From Iris pallida (taxonomy: Eukaryota; Streptophyta; Magnoliopsida; Asparagales; Iridaceae), in assembly GCA_029216955.1 (NCBI GenBank), contig JANAVB010042220.1:15124299-15188298 (forward strand): 64,000 nt of DNA. Direction: 5' to 3'. A program made the translations under genes and the position numbers. Of the stretch, positions 1 to 12,513 are shown piece after piece (positions within the stretch are counted from its first letter, which is position 1; each line of letters starts with the position of its first letter). The notes beneath the pieces were generated by a model. That model saw only the letters and a program-made list of their open reading frames with translations, made no database searches and was not told the origin of the DNA.

Positions 1-1070
1 CCCAACAACAAGTTCAGCCATGAAAGTTTTAAAAACTTGCCATGGTCATAACTTCCTCATCCGAAGTCGAAATCAAGCGAAACGAAAGCCAAAACTGTAT
101 GAAATTGAATTCTCTACAACAGAGAACCATTAGTTTTTGGAAATACCAAGTTTTTAGAGATCAAAACCAAGAAAAAAGCAAGAAAAACTTTAACTCTAGA
201 TCTACAAGAATCTATCTATGGAAACTAAAAAATCCAAGTTCTAAAGAGGCTTAGAATCAAGTAAAGAAAAGAATGGAACAATAAAACTTGAAATTTATCA
301 TGAAACAAGTTGCACTTGCCTAGGATTTTCTTTGGTAGGTAGAGAGGAGTAATAGAGAAGATGAAGGAAATAAATGAAAGTAATGAAGAGAGAGAGAGAG
401 AGAGAGGAGAGTTGACTTATATAGCAACCCCTCTCATCTCAACCCAAAATAAACCAAACCAAGCTAAGTCATGTTGAACCAAGTTGAACCAAATCAAGTC
501 TGGACAAGATTAAACCAGGATCAAGCTAAGCAAGACAAGTCTAACTACGGGTCACCTGACAAACGTCTGAAATCTGTACACGTATACTGAAAATACGTAT
601 AATGGAAAACATGAGTGACACTAGTCCAGGGAGGCAGAGTTCGGCCAAAACTCTGTCCCAAAATTCAAAATTTTGGCCGTTGGACAACTAGCAACCAGCA
701 AACCCTAGAAATTAGGATCCTGAATTTCAGGAACCAGAGTTCGGCCCGAAGTCTGCCTGGAGCATAGTTCGGCCCGAATTCTACTTTCTTGGGCCAGAAT
801 GTTCAATTGGGCTGGGATGTTCAAATGGGCTTGGTTTGGTGATTCTTTGGTGGAGCTTTGTATAAGTGATTCTAGGTTTAAGACAGTCAGTGCTACTCAG
901 CGTACATAATCCTAAACTCAAATAAATATAAAAATACAGGCACAGAATAAAAGTAATAGCAACATATGTTGATGGCATCCGTCTTGAATCGATATGTGAT
1001 GATGTTCTGACTTTGGCTTGATGTTTCATATTGGATCATAACAAATATCATTTTTGTTAATACTCAAAAT
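1..1070. other. Unassigned A/T-rich sequence with a GA microsatellite
   Basis: No credible coding region. A (GA)n run lies at about 386-409. The phrase gagttcggcc or a close variant recurs near 639, 730 and 765, so this may be the outer part of an LTR, but I found no boundary or duplicated target site. The two short open frames (42-254 plus, 781-1029 minus) show no family features. Confidence 0.4.
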
Positions 1071-1084
1071 TTGGTTGACTGTGA

Positions 1085-1619
1085 TCCAGTTTGGGTCAAC
1101 ACAACTTCCTCTAAATTTGTTCTTCACGTAAGGAGAGAAAGAGAAGTCAGCCAAGGAGAAGAAAATGTTGAGAGATCGTCGCCCATACGATGTCTACCCG
1201 AGGAAGGAATACAACAGAAGATCTTGAGGTCGCTGACAGTCGAGTTTGCTGAAAACCATAATCTACTTTTTATCACTTCAGGTATAATTCATGAACCCTA
1301 ATTTTTGCAATTGAAGGCTTAGATCACGTGTTAAACCTGTTCATATTTTATCTATCGATATGCACACCAGTTCGTGGTCTTGGGGATCCCCGGTTCCATC
1401 ATTTTCTTGTTGTCAAAGTTCTCCAAGTGCTAGATACTTAGCATTTCTTCTTCTTCGTGTGTCTTATAGTCCAAGGAATAAAGTGATCGATTGCAGATCA
1501 GTCCTCTATAGTTGCTACTTTCCCAGAATTTGTACTTAGATTCTGGATATGATTTTTGTACCTTTTTTTGAAAAGTTTGTAACGTAAATTTTTTTTCAAC
1601 TTTTTGTTTATGGCAAACA
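1085..1619 (+). repeat. 3' end of a 5' LTR of a decayed Ty3 gag-protease element (relic A)
   Basis: The segment ends in atggcaaaca at 1610-1619. This is the same ten bases that end the LTRs of element T (36442-45662, minus strand). It is followed three bases later by a decayed primer-binding site. The part from about 1095 to 1480 is matched in inverted orientation by 8440-8770, including a stretch resembling cacgtaaggagagaaagag. The left LTR boundary is not found, and no matching 3' LTR in the same orientation is visible. Confidence 0.6.
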
Positions 1620-1622
1620 AAA

Positions 1623-1640
1623 TAGCTACTCTACTAGGGA
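1623..1640 (+). promoter_or_regulatory. Decayed primer-binding site of relic A (Arg-tRNA type)
   Basis: tagctactctactaggga aligns with the intact site of element T (tggcgactctgctgggga), differing at four of 18 positions. The intact form is complementary to the 3' end of plant tRNA-Arg(ACG), the primer described for Ogre/Tat-type elements. It starts three bases after the LTR end, as expected. Confidence 0.6.
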
Positions 1641-2849
1641 CGACCTTATCCTCTAATGAGAAGGTAGTGGCATGACTTGACACATCGTTGGTTGGTACAA
1701 TGCAGAAGTCGTTGGTCCTCTAGTTCGACTAACAAGCCTACAAAGAAATGCTTTCTGAGGGTTGCTCGAGACGCTCACCAGTAACTAAGCCAAAATAAGT
1801 TTAAAGACTTGGTTGCCAAAGCCTCGCTTCACTTACCCTGATGTTGTTGTCAACAAAGGAAAAGAGGTGACTATTGTCAACAAGGGAAAAGAGGTGACGA
1901 CTTATCCTACCAAATATTATTCAGTGATAGTGCTGCTCTCCCGTCCCCGGTCTGTGACTCGGTGGACAACAACCTTAGCCACGCCAGTGTGCTACCAAAG
2001 GGAAAGAAGCTGTGATGACCTCGCAACAATAAACTGGGGGTAAGCCAAGCATTCCTTGGCAGAGGAATTCAATATGATGCCAAGAAGGTTGCTCATCCTC
2101 AGACAACCAAGCCCTCGCATGTTCGGTGCAATGTGCAAGGCAACTCAAACCTGGACTCTGTTGTTTAGTCGGTTCCGTGGGGAAAGAAGTGCCCACGCAC
2201 ACTTCCTGCATTGTACAACAGACGTGAAGCTTATCGAACTCCATGAAGTATGAAGATGGGGAATCCCGAGATACCCTACCCTAACTTTTACCAATGCGCA
2301 CAAAAGAAGTCAGCCAAGAAGGCTAATCTTCCGCATATAAAAGTTACACATGCAGCAGATGGAAAATTGTGCACGACCCATGCACAGTGTAGGGAGAAAG
2401 AAAATAACTACTCGCTGGGAAAATGAAGAAGACAGAAGAGGTGGGGAAAGAGTTCAGTTTTATTACTGTTGCATGAAATAAACAGATACACACAGATATC
2501 TAATCATAAACTCAAACATACATATTTAAAGACAGTAAGCTTCTAACTGCTTCCTACATTTCCTCAACTATTCCTTCTTATTTGCTCCACTTACCACACT
2601 AACATCTTGACTAATTCAATACTAACAAAATGACTACTTCATCCTGACCAACGTACTGGCTTCCAATCAGGCGATTAAGCTTCCACAAATTCAGCAAGGT
2701 CGGATTAAGTCCAACACACACAACATGCCAGACTTGCCTACGAAGTTGTGTGTGCAGAGAAAAAACATGTGTACTTCTTCTTCTCCCCCTGTTTTGACTT
2801 ACGTGTTGTACTTACGTAGAGGCGTAAAGAAAGAGGAAATTCTATTCCC

Positions 2850-2876
2850 ACAATGGTGCTTCCTAAGCACCATTGT
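2850..2876. repeat. Perfect 12-bp hairpin
   Basis: acaatggtgctt at 2850-2861 is followed by a 3-base loop and its exact reverse complement at 2865-2876. It lies inside the gag relic, with no T-run to suggest a terminator. It may be chance or a footprint of relic decay. Confidence 0.5.
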
Positions 2877-5800
2877 CACTGTCATAAAATTATAATCAGT
2901 TGCTGTTGCTCAAAAGCAATTGAACCCTCCACTACAAAATGGTCTGTGTTTGACCGATTACACTTCACCCCATCGACCATACATCGATCTAGGAAATGGA
3001 GTAAGCAGCAGGATGATGATGAGGAATTACCCTTTGTTCTTGTCTACATGGCGTCGAGACTACTCCATAACGGAAGGTGCCCGCAACAGAATACCTCAAC
3101 ATCATCCAGCCAAAGGAGATTCAACCAGCTTTTTGAATCTTTCAAATAAATGTACCAGAACACTCATTCCCGAAGGAGCGCACTTTTTGAGATACGAAGT
3201 GACCACTCCTCAGACTTTGAAACTAACTTTCCTGGGGGTAGCATTCTTCCAGGATCCGGGACGGACAGTATAGACTCCAGCTACACAGTCCAAATTGCTA
3301 CTCCTTCTGTGGACCATAGGGAGGTTAGTATATATGCTATTGGTGATGAGCATGACGCAACTACATCTGGAAGCATCGAGCAACGCCTCTACACACTTGA
3401 ATCCACATTCAAGGACATGCATGATGTAGTGCAAAACATGTATTACTTGTTGATGGCTCAACACAATGCTACGATCACAAGCATCCTAGTGCAGCTACCT
3501 TTGGAAGTGCAGCCACCTCTGGGTAATACAAACCCAAACGTTCGTCTGAATAATGACTCAGCGACGTCGGCTCCTAACCTTTCCAATACTGGGGGTAGCC
3601 CACGATGGTGACACTACATGCTCAACCAATATCTCTCCAGTCAGCTACAATACCTCAGGCTGCTGATCCACAAGAAGCCATCCGGTAATTGTGTGCTTAG
3701 TTTGACACCATGAACAACCAGGACAAGCTTTGAAATCTCAGAATAAGGCAACCTTGTCCCATTGAATGGAATAATGTTGTCTTTGTACCAAAATATAAAC
3801 CGCGCGCAACCCTTGATGCCTTTCAATGGAACAAAATTATCCCGTCAGTACATGAACTATTTTGAAGCTATGATGGAGCATCCTCCTCGAGATGATGCTT
3901 TGCTTACCAAGCTCTTCATCGGGGCTCTAACCGATGTGGCTTATGAGTGGTTTTGTAGCCTCCCAGATTACATACCGTCGTTCAACGATCTTCGATGCAT
4001 GTTTCTCTCCCAGTTTTATGATGGTGGAATGGACATGACTATGTCAACCTCATCAACACAATTAAAAATGATAAAGAACCTACACGCATCATCATCGAAC
4101 ACATTAGACATATATATATATATATATCAATGCCTCCTGGTATCCCCGAGTTGGTGCTTATGGACATTTGTAGGATGGACATTTGCAAGAGAAATCTGCT
4201 ACGTGGAGTGATGTTCTGCATAGGTACGGCTCAGTTTGAGGAGTTGTCAGCATTTATTGCAAATGCTATCATCGCATAAAAATGCAAAAGACGTCCATTT
4301 GCTAGGGATCAAAGTACCTATAGCTCAGATGATAAAGGTAAGCATCCTTTCAACAATAACAACAACAACAACCACAACAACAAAGGAAAAGAAGCCCTTG
4401 CTGTGAACATATCCAAGCGGACTACCTTCCCGCCAAAATAGAAGGCATCGAAGAATCCGAAGCCTAAACATGATTACTCTTTCGATGAGAAAGATGTAAT
4501 AATCATTTTTCAAGTTCTGATGAGAAGTGACAAGTTGAAGTTACCAAACCTCAGACGGTCAGAAGAAGTGAACCAGACAGACGATCCAAAATATTGTCTG
4601 TTTCACCGCTACGTATACCATCCAACAAATTTTTGTTACCTGTTGAATAAAAAGATTCAACAGCTGATAGACGCCAAAGCTACCACACTTCATAATGATG
4701 AAAAGATAGTCTCAAATTTGGTGTCTTTGCAGTTCGGTGACTTTCCAACGTAAGAAGTTCCAGATGGTGTCGTCCTGATACCAAAAATATCAATGGAGAT
4801 TGTTAACCTCCCACCAATTTGTAATCATGCCGAAGGGTTGGTACCCCTCACCACTCAATGAGTTGAGGTCATACGGGTCCATTCGGATCTATTGTAGGAT
4901 ATAGAACAAGGAGCAGCGACTTCAAGTTCTAAACCCAGGTGGAAGGGCCAAAAGAACAAATCATGTAATATGGCTTATATAGAACAATACTCAGATGAGG
5001 ACCAAGATAAACCTGGGGATAGTACTCCCCTCGAATCTGACTTCCAAAATCTGCGTCTAACTCTATGAGCTCTTGTACACAGGTCTCGTATGTCTCACCT
5101 ACAATGGTGTATGTTGGGTAGTGTTTCATTATACTTGGATCAGTACATTTTCAATACAGAACCAAAAGAAGAGGATGGGTCAATGACTCCTACGCACATA
5201 CCTTCTTGCTCCTTTTCGTGGGTTCATCGACGTCGACACTTGAAGTCGATGATGGTGAGAGAACCCAGTTTCATTATTATAGTCAACAATTATTCCATCT
5301 CATGAAAATATGGGATATGACTTTCAAGAAGCTGAAGGACTGAATTTTGATAAAGGACACCGTATTCCTTTACCACCTCATGGTTACTACAACAGAACTC
5401 ATTGCAGGCTGGGATAGGAGAATGCTGATATGAAAAGTCATCCTAGCAGAACTAAGAGGACCGTAATATGAAGAAGAAGAAGAACAAATCTTGCAATATG
5501 ATTCTTCTATCTCTAGTTCTTGAAGAGGCAATGACCGAAGAAACCAGATCTGACAAGGACTATTTGTGGACATATGAGCCCATCCAGGAAGACGTTCCTT
5601 CTGCCACTTCTACTCCTACTATCCCAGCTAATGTCGAAGCAGGCCCATCAAAGCCTACAGCCGCAAAAAATGCTAAATAGAAGGAAGTGCATTTTGACAA
5701 GTCCTTGAAGAAAAATCCACCTCAAGGGCTTGACAAGTCGTACGACTTTGACATATTGGCACAGCTTGCTAATACACCGGCTTGGCTTTCCATCTTTGAG

Positions 5801-6268
5801 TTACTTCGTCTCTCGAAAAAACTCATGATGCGTTGAGTGAGGCACTGACTCATGCAGATTCAAACTTGATCCAGCTCAAGATGCAAGCTGAAGAACCTGT
5901 GGTATGTCCACATTGCCGTAGTGTGATGGAGAAGATTCCCAACATTACCTTCTTCCAAGAAGACATGCTACTAAAATCGTTATGATAGGCCACTGTATTA
6001 CACTTGTTACATTGACTCTATTAAAGTGAGTCAGATTCATATAGATCAAGGTTCCTCACTCAGCATAATCTCTAGAAGTTTGATGCAAGCATTGAAGATC
6101 CTGATGCATAATTTGTCAATGACTAATACGACAATTTCAGGCTTCAATGCTGGAAAGAGCTTCCCCTCGAGAAAATATGCCTAAATGTTTAGATAGACGA
6201 TCTTAGAACTGAGGTCACATGTTATGTGATCGACTCAGAGGTATCCTATAATGTCCTGATTGGACGCC

Positions 6269-6483
6269 TATCACGCCCCAGTCCAAAAATACTCGAGACC
6301 AAGCTACATAACAATGGCTAACAAATATATACTTAGAGGATTTTCCCAATTTAATGGAATCCCTAACTACGTATATTGCTGTACATAAATAATATAACAG
6401 TCATAGGTATGCTAAATCTCATCCACATAATAAGTAAACTAGTCTGGATGCGATAAAGTCAAGTAATCAGAAATAAGTCATAC
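6269..6483 (-). repeat. Fragment of an H-family LTR terminus
   Basis: Begins tatcacgccccagtcc immediately after the protease relic and shares aaatctcatccac with the next repeat. The start resembles the reverse complement of the right end of solo LTR H (ends ggggctttaca at 59027), so this is the 3' end of an LTR in minus orientation. acgcc (6264-6268) could be its target duplication, but no partner was found. Confidence 0.55.
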
Positions 6484-8437
6484 TATAACGCCCCAGTCCC
6501 AAAATACGTAGGACTAAGTACGTAGACATGCCAGCTGCATACATACGAAGTATACTCCAATATATGGAAACCTCGTATGTATACATAAGTTGTGAAATGC
6601 AGTAAACCGTGACAACTAAATCTCATCCACAAAATAAGAGAATAATAATATAAATCAACTGCAAATTTGTTATTTATACATGTAGTTGGGCGGAGATAAA
6701 TCCACTACCAAGCATTTTAAATGAGAGAAAAATATACAAGGAAATAATCGATAAAATGGAAATGGATGATCCTAGAGCAATCCTTTTTGATAGCAAGAAA
6801 AAATCACGATCTTGGCTAGAGCACCTGCGAAAAGTCATAGAAGCACATACTTGGAGAGATCACCAGGTCCCCAGAGGGACGTTATAAGATACAGGAAGAA
6901 CATGCCATATAAACTGAATATAAAATATGTCATAAAGTCACAAAGTAAAAGTAAAATATTCCAACCATAACACGGCCCAATATCTCATCATCGAAATAGT
7001 GGACTACCCCTACAACCAAACAAGGACAAGGGATAGCATACTATTCTGCGATGTGACATTGTCCCATGCCATAACTAGAACGGAGTGTGACATGACATTG
7101 ACTAAGGTCTCCTAACAATGCTAATATATAATTTAGAAGACATCTCAATGTATGGGCAGGTGAAGGCTGACTCCCCCATAACTAGCTCACAACTCACAAT
7201 ACACACACGTCCAGTACCAATAATATCAGCTGGCATAACTCGAGGCTAGCGACCCACGTGACCTATCAGTCCGCATAGTTCGAGGCTAGTGACCGTCACG
7301 ACATGACTACCGTAGTACGCAGTTACTACGGCTTTTAGATTTGGGTAGCCCATACATCTAACTGTCTTCTCCCTTCCAAAGGTCACGGACATAAGGTAGT
7401 CCACTAAGACTAGGTCCATATGCATATTAAAAGGCAAGAAGAAAAAATAACTGAAAGCGGAATAAAGTAAACTATAAACAACAAGTCATGGATCCAACTA
7501 GTTGAACTAAAAATAAACAAACAATAAATATGCAATAACTAAAATAAGAAAAGATGCAACTAATTATAAGCAGTAAATAAGGCAAGGTATCTTTTCTGAG
7601 GTTGTGTGCAGAAAGGACGACGTCCAATAGCTCGAACAGTCAGAATAGTGAAGCAGAGAAAGTCAAATCTCACAAACGTCCTCGGATGCTGAAATAAATA
7701 CGTCGAACATTTTTGGTATAAAAAATATGTCTTAAAACGCCCGCCCAAAAGTCCAATTCTGTACATAGGGATAAAATCGTAATTTTAGGTCAAAACGATG
7801 TCCGTCGTTGGACCCGCTTTGTACCGAAAAGTGTGCCAATACCTACGATCTCTAAAGTCATCAAATTATATGTCTACGGGTCCGATTTGATGATACGAAC
7901 ACAACCGCATGTCCAAAGTTGGATTGATCCGGTAGGCTATGCACAAATTTGCCAATTGAATCGAGTCGCGGGCCCTCAAAAAAGGCGATTCAGTCGACCT
8001 TCTCAGAATTGGACCAAACTTGGCACACAGGACCAAAAAATTGATACGTCCTGTTGACACAAGTTTTGTCTCGATATTAAGAACGTGCACAAAGGTATGG
8101 CCTAGTTTGTAAAGTAGCCGATACGGGATATCTTGGCGGATACGCATCGATTTTGTCGTGCACACGTAACAAAATCGAGTTTCGTCGAATCCTACACGTC
8201 GACAACATCTATACGCGTCTTTCGATGCTCATGAATTACGACCATGTTGCCCGATTTTTCAGAGCACACGTCGTATTGGTGAATTTTATTGAAGTACACT
8301 ATTTTAAAAATTAAATTTTTTTCCACTTTTGAAACTAATTTAGTCAACTATCTAAATAATGAAAAGTACTACCAAAAGTGAGGTTTTAGTCTCGTATAGG
8401 TTGTCTACAGGATTATTAAATTGTATTTTAAAATTTC
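6484..8437 (-). repeat. Partial H-family long LTR, minus orientation (copy R1)
   Basis: Starts tataacgccccagtcccaaa, the reverse complement of the right end of solo LTR H apart from small changes. Bases 7740-8437 match, in reverse, 25380-25860 and 57600-57830 of H and 10780-11360 of another copy. Shared phrases include gtgcaaagcgggtccaacg and gtagacatata. Open frames here, such as 7866-8165 minus, are not conserved as protein between copies, so the sequence is noncoding LTR. The copy stops abruptly near 8437 against a different element. catac at 6479-6483 could be the target duplication, but its partner is not visible. Confidence 0.7.
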
Positions 8438-8830
8438 TTAAGATCCAGCCGGGGATTCGCCTTCCAAGTGTTGGAACTGGGAATTCCCAAGACCCTTACT
8501 TTGGTGTGCATATTGATCGATAGAAGGTTAAACAGATTTAATACGTGTTCTAACCCTTCATAGGCGGAAACTAGGGTTCACGAATTATAACTGCGATGGA
8601 AAGAAGACAAGTAATTCCTAGCAATCTCGAGCGGACGACCCCAAGATCTTCTGCACGTATTCCTTTCTCGAGTTGGACGTCGTGTGGGCGACGATCTCCT
8701 AACCTTTTTTTCTCCTTGGCAGCCCTCTCTTTCTCTCCTTACGTGAATCAGGAATTTAGAGAAAGCTTCAAATTTTTGATCAATAATTTGACAGCCAGAG
8801 AATAGAGGATATATATAGGCTACGACTGGG
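8438..8830 (-). repeat. LTR fragment in inverted orientation to 1095-1480
   Basis: The reverse complement of this stretch matches about 1095-1480 over several hundred bases with many mismatches. On the minus strand a TATA-like run lies at 8808-8818, followed by a leader containing cacgtaaggagagaaag, then a run of weakly conserved sequence ending near a ggatcttaag edge at 8437. It looks like the promoter-to-end part of an LTR. Its element body is not identifiable. The short open frame here (8578-8835 minus) is alignable to that at 1071-1301, but only because the DNA is repeated. Confidence 0.6.
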
Positions 8831-9007
8831 ACCATAAAGAGAAATTAGGGTTAGGCATCCTAACGGATCTGGATATCCCGTGTTCAGCCCGAACACACAA
8901 TCCAAGCCCATTAATGATAGCTCGGTCCACTAATGAGCTATTGTTGCACTACCTCCCTAATTCCAAATTATGTTTGTGGGCTCCTTTTATTATATGCTCG
9001 TTTGATT
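8831..9007. other. Short unassigned stretch
   Basis: Contains cccgtgttcagcccgaacac and ggctc at 8979-8983, probably the upstream LTR portion of the neighbouring minus-strand fragment. No coding potential is seen. Confidence 0.3.
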
Positions 9008-9958
9008 TGTAGCTTCCCTTCCCAAATTTTTTTTTGAAATATTTATTTATTTGATTTAAATGGAAATTTTAGAATTTTATAAATATTTATTTAGTTAATT
9101 ATTACGGTAGACGACTTTAGCCATGGTTGAGATTTAGAGTACAAGATGACTAGAAATCGTGGCACGGATAGTGCAGTGGCGTACTTTGACTAGTGTATTA
9201 GCCCTGGTAGGGAAGGCCTAGCCATAGTGATATCCTAATTAGAAAAACCAGGCCAAGTTGCGACTTAACCCTTATCGAAGACTTATTTATTATGTAATTA
9301 TATTATTGAGTTTTAGAGAAACCGATTATACCATTTTAGCCCGGACTGGAACCGAACTGAGCCCAAGCCCATGTAGGTATGCAGTGAGACCAGGGACGAC
9401 CATGTAGTCATATTTTATGTATGTACAAATTTTTCCTAAATTATTTTAGGTGTTGAGGTACATTTTTTTTAACTATTTGAATATATGTACAAAACTAGTA
9501 TTTTATTATTAAATATTGTTTACAATGTTTGTACAATTTTCTGGACCCAGACAAAGGTGAATAGTATAGATTCACCAAACCACTATTTAATTATTTTTAG
9601 TATTATTTTATTATTTGTTGGTGATTAAATAAATATATTTATTACTATTAGATATTAATATTATTATTATTGATTAATCGAGCATTTATTGATATAATCT
9701 ATGTGTATAAGTGTATGTGAATACGAATATATATGAATAAATATATTATATATGGGTAGGAATATATATACATAAATATTACATATATTGTGTACGTATA
9801 CGTATATATAAATTATATATATATATATGGGTGTATACGTGAATGTGTGTGTATGCGTGTATGTATATGTAAATATATATATACGTATATATATGTATAT
9901 ACGGTATGGTATATATGCAATTAAGCATATGTATATGTGGATATGAATATGTACGTAA

Positions 9959-9992
<34 letters not shown>

Positions 9993-9998
9993 TATATA

Positions 9999-10059
<61 letters not shown>

Positions 10060-12504
10060 GTATATATTTAATATATACTTGGATATATATAAAAAATGGT
10101 ATATACACAAAGGGAGCAAAATCCCCCAGCCAGCACAGCCCAAGCCCGGGCCCAGCCTCTGGCCCAAATACTCCAGGCCGAGCCTAAAATCCCAACAGAG
10201 AAGCCCCCGACTCTGTGTAAATATACGCAGAGCATAGGTTAACGCTCGAGCACGAGAGGATTTCTTCTCCTCTAAACCCTAACAACCATCGTGCTGCCAC
10301 CCCAGCCATGGGCGACCTTCCCCGTCCCTGAGCGCCGCCGCGCGCCGCCGGAGACGGCCGAAAACGCGCACGGCAACAAGAAGTTCACAGAGGAACGACA
10401 GCATCAACCAGGCGAGTGCGCCTGTTTCGAGGTATAGTTCTCCATTTCGTGATCGTTTTTCGTTATATCAAATCTAGCTTACAGCCTACATGACCCCCCA
10501 CGAATCCCTTCAAAGGGATTTAGATGAAACGCATTGGTTCAATCAGAAAATCGACACAAAGTCGATCGAATATCTGTTGCAAAACAGAGTAGTAGAGACA
10601 ACCCAGGACCCGACTTGGAAGCCAGATTTCGATCCATCCTTTAATAGTTTTCAGAAACTAACTGTACAAAAGTTTAGACAACCTAACCGAGATGGAAACC
10701 CCATCATTAGTTGAATTTCTAATATTTTGTACAGTAAGATAAATAGGATTGAAAATCAAGAAAAATATGAAAACCAGTTTTCAAAAAACTAGAAAAACCA
10801 TCCACGCGACGTGCGTCCCGCCATTTCGGGCTACGTGGTCGTGAACCGAAGGCATCAAAAGCTGCGTAACGGCTTCTTGGTCGTGTGAGCTTTGACGGAA
10901 TTCAAATTGGTCGCTTGTGCGCGACGAATTTGATGCGTATCCATCAAAATTCACCGTATCGTGCACTTTGCAAATTTTCTAATTACTTTGTGCACGCTCG
11001 TCAGATCGAGACAAAACTTGCGCCAACAGGACCGTATCATTTTTCTGGTCCTGTATGCCAAGTTTGGTCCGATTCTGAGACCGTTGATAAAATCACCGTT
11101 TTGTGGGCCCCACGGTTCCACTCAACGGACGATTTTGTGCACGGTCCGCCGGAATCTAACTTTGGACATACGGATGGGTTCATATCAGAAAACCGGATTT
11201 GTAGACATATAGTTTGACGACTTTAGAGACCATTGACTCTGGCACGCTTTTCGGTGCAAAGCGGGTCCAACGACGGACATCGTTTTTGCCCGAAATTACC
11301 GTTTTGCCCCTGTGTCCAGAATTGGACTTAAGGACAGGCAATCCTAGCTAATTTGACTATTCTGAGAATGTTGGCGATGTTTGTTTCAGCTTTCGGAGAC
11401 AGTTGTGATGACTTGGACTGTATGGCTTACCAGTTGACGGTATTTTATTGGTTCTTCGCGCTGCCACCAGGCAAGTATACCTTGCCCACTATACAGTATT
11501 TTATGCATTTTCTATATTATTGTTTCTTTTCTGTCATATTTGGTTCTTGCTTCTCTTGTTCGTGCCATTACTATTTTTCTCACTTTATGTGCACATACGT
11601 TATTTTTTTCCTTCTGTATATCACTCTAATTCATGTATAGGTCCTGATAGTGTTGCCTTGTCGCGAGTCACATTCACTTGATATGTCTTGACCTGTTAGT
11701 TGTACTTGACTTTATTCGACTTGACTGGACACCTGTATAGTTCCTTGTGACATAGAGGACAGTTACTAGGCATGCGTGCTATATGATAGTTTCTGTTGGC
11801 CGGTAGTTCAGATGAGCTTCGGTTGTATTGATTATTCTGTTGGCCGTTAGTTTCGTGCTACGGTTGTGATATTCTGTTGGTCGTTATTCTCGGAGGAGAT
11901 GCAATTGTGATTATTCTGTTGGTCGTTAGTTTCGGATGAGCTACGATTGTCATGGTACTCTGTCTATTAGCCCAAGTGTTGAACATTGTCCTTGATGTCG
12001 CGTTATCATGTATTTGTTTAGAAGTAGAGTGTCATATTTCTGTCATTCCCTTTATGCATATTATTTACTGTCATAGTGGCATGTTTTATGTATCTTGCTA
12101 GTCCTCTGAGGACCTGATGATCTCTTCAGGTTTAGCGACTGCATGGAGTTAGTTAGCAGAGCAGGATGGTAGAGGATTGCGATATTTGATATAGGTATTT
12201 GCTTGTGATATTTTTTTATTATCTTTTCGTGCTTTATATTCAGTACCATGATATACTCTGCTTATTTATAGACTCATATCATTCTTGGAGTCTAATCGAA
12301 CAATATGCTAATGGGCTGCAGACCATGATCCATACGTGTTCATTCTTGTTTATATGATTCATGTGGATTGAGATATAGTTTAGATTATACATGATACCCA
12401 TGACCGTGACAGCTTATACGTACTCGAGTCGGGCTGGAGTCCGCTCGATACGTAGCTGGCTTGCTCACGAGCTCGCGTTCGAAAATCGGGTACGGGTCAT
12501 GACA
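9008..12504 (+). repeat. Long LTR of the H/C family (copy R2)
   Basis: Starts tgtagcttccc and is followed by A/T-rich sequence resembling the start of solo LTR C. tttgactagtgta at about 9188 matches C near 51122. The end, gggtcatgaca at 12504, parallels the end of C (gggtcgtgaca at 55525). Inside are an A/T-rich zone with a (TA)n array (about 9960-10055), a GC-rich leader (10120-10430), the shared block 10780-11360 also found in H and R1, and a gatctcttcagg segment near 12120 shared with 58670. No matching 5-bp duplication was found at the two ends (tgatt versus ggctc), so it may have recombined. Short open frames inside are not conserved. Confidence 0.65.
9960..10055. repeat. (TA)n microsatellite
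   Basis: About 95 bases of near-pure TA with a few AAA interruptions. It accounts for the apparent Tyr/Ile-rich 166-codon minus-strand frame over 9667-10167, which is not a gene. Confidence 0.9.
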
Positions 12505-12513
12505 GGCTCCCCA

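Larger units (their letters stand above)
1610..6268 (+). pseudogene. Ty3-type gag-protease relic A
   Basis: A heavily mutated coding relic of the same family as element T. The start at 1610 opens with MANKIATLLG, matching MANTMATLLG in T. Conserved islands then occur in T's order: EMLSEG near 1750; a helical segment with LYTLESTFKDMHD in 3150-3611; the retrotransposon gag core in 3762-4211 (LFIGAL, CMFLSQFYDGG); a CHHC knuckle-like stretch in 4520-4753 (YCLFHRYVYH); and the conserved pre-protease block from about 5690. The aspartic protease active site IDQGSS is at about 6046-6063. Stops and frameshifts separate most islands. A 24-28 bp tandem duplication lies at about 1849-1898. The relic ends at 6268, where an H-family LTR terminus begins. 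No reverse transcriptase is present. Confidence 0.8.

Noticed and set aside
1071..1301. 76-codon plus frame as a gene
   Set aside because: It lies in LTR leader sequence repeated in inverted orientation at 8440-8770; the match is at DNA level.
7866..8165. 99-codon minus frame similar to a frame at 10961-11212 plus
   Set aside because: The similarity reflects repeated LTR DNA; frames are not preserved in the H copy (25631-25861), so protein constraint is not supported.
9667..10167. 166-codon minus-strand frame rich in Tyr and Ile
   Set aside because: It is the translation of TA/ATAC microsatellite sequence; no protein features.
10490..10714. 74-codon plus frame in the leader of LTR R2
   Set aside because: Not conserved at the matching place in H (25380-25560); no family features.
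12505..12509. ggctc as target duplication of LTR R2
   Set aside because: The nearest left copy (8979-8983) does not abut a TG start; the LTR-like start is at 9008 with a different flank.
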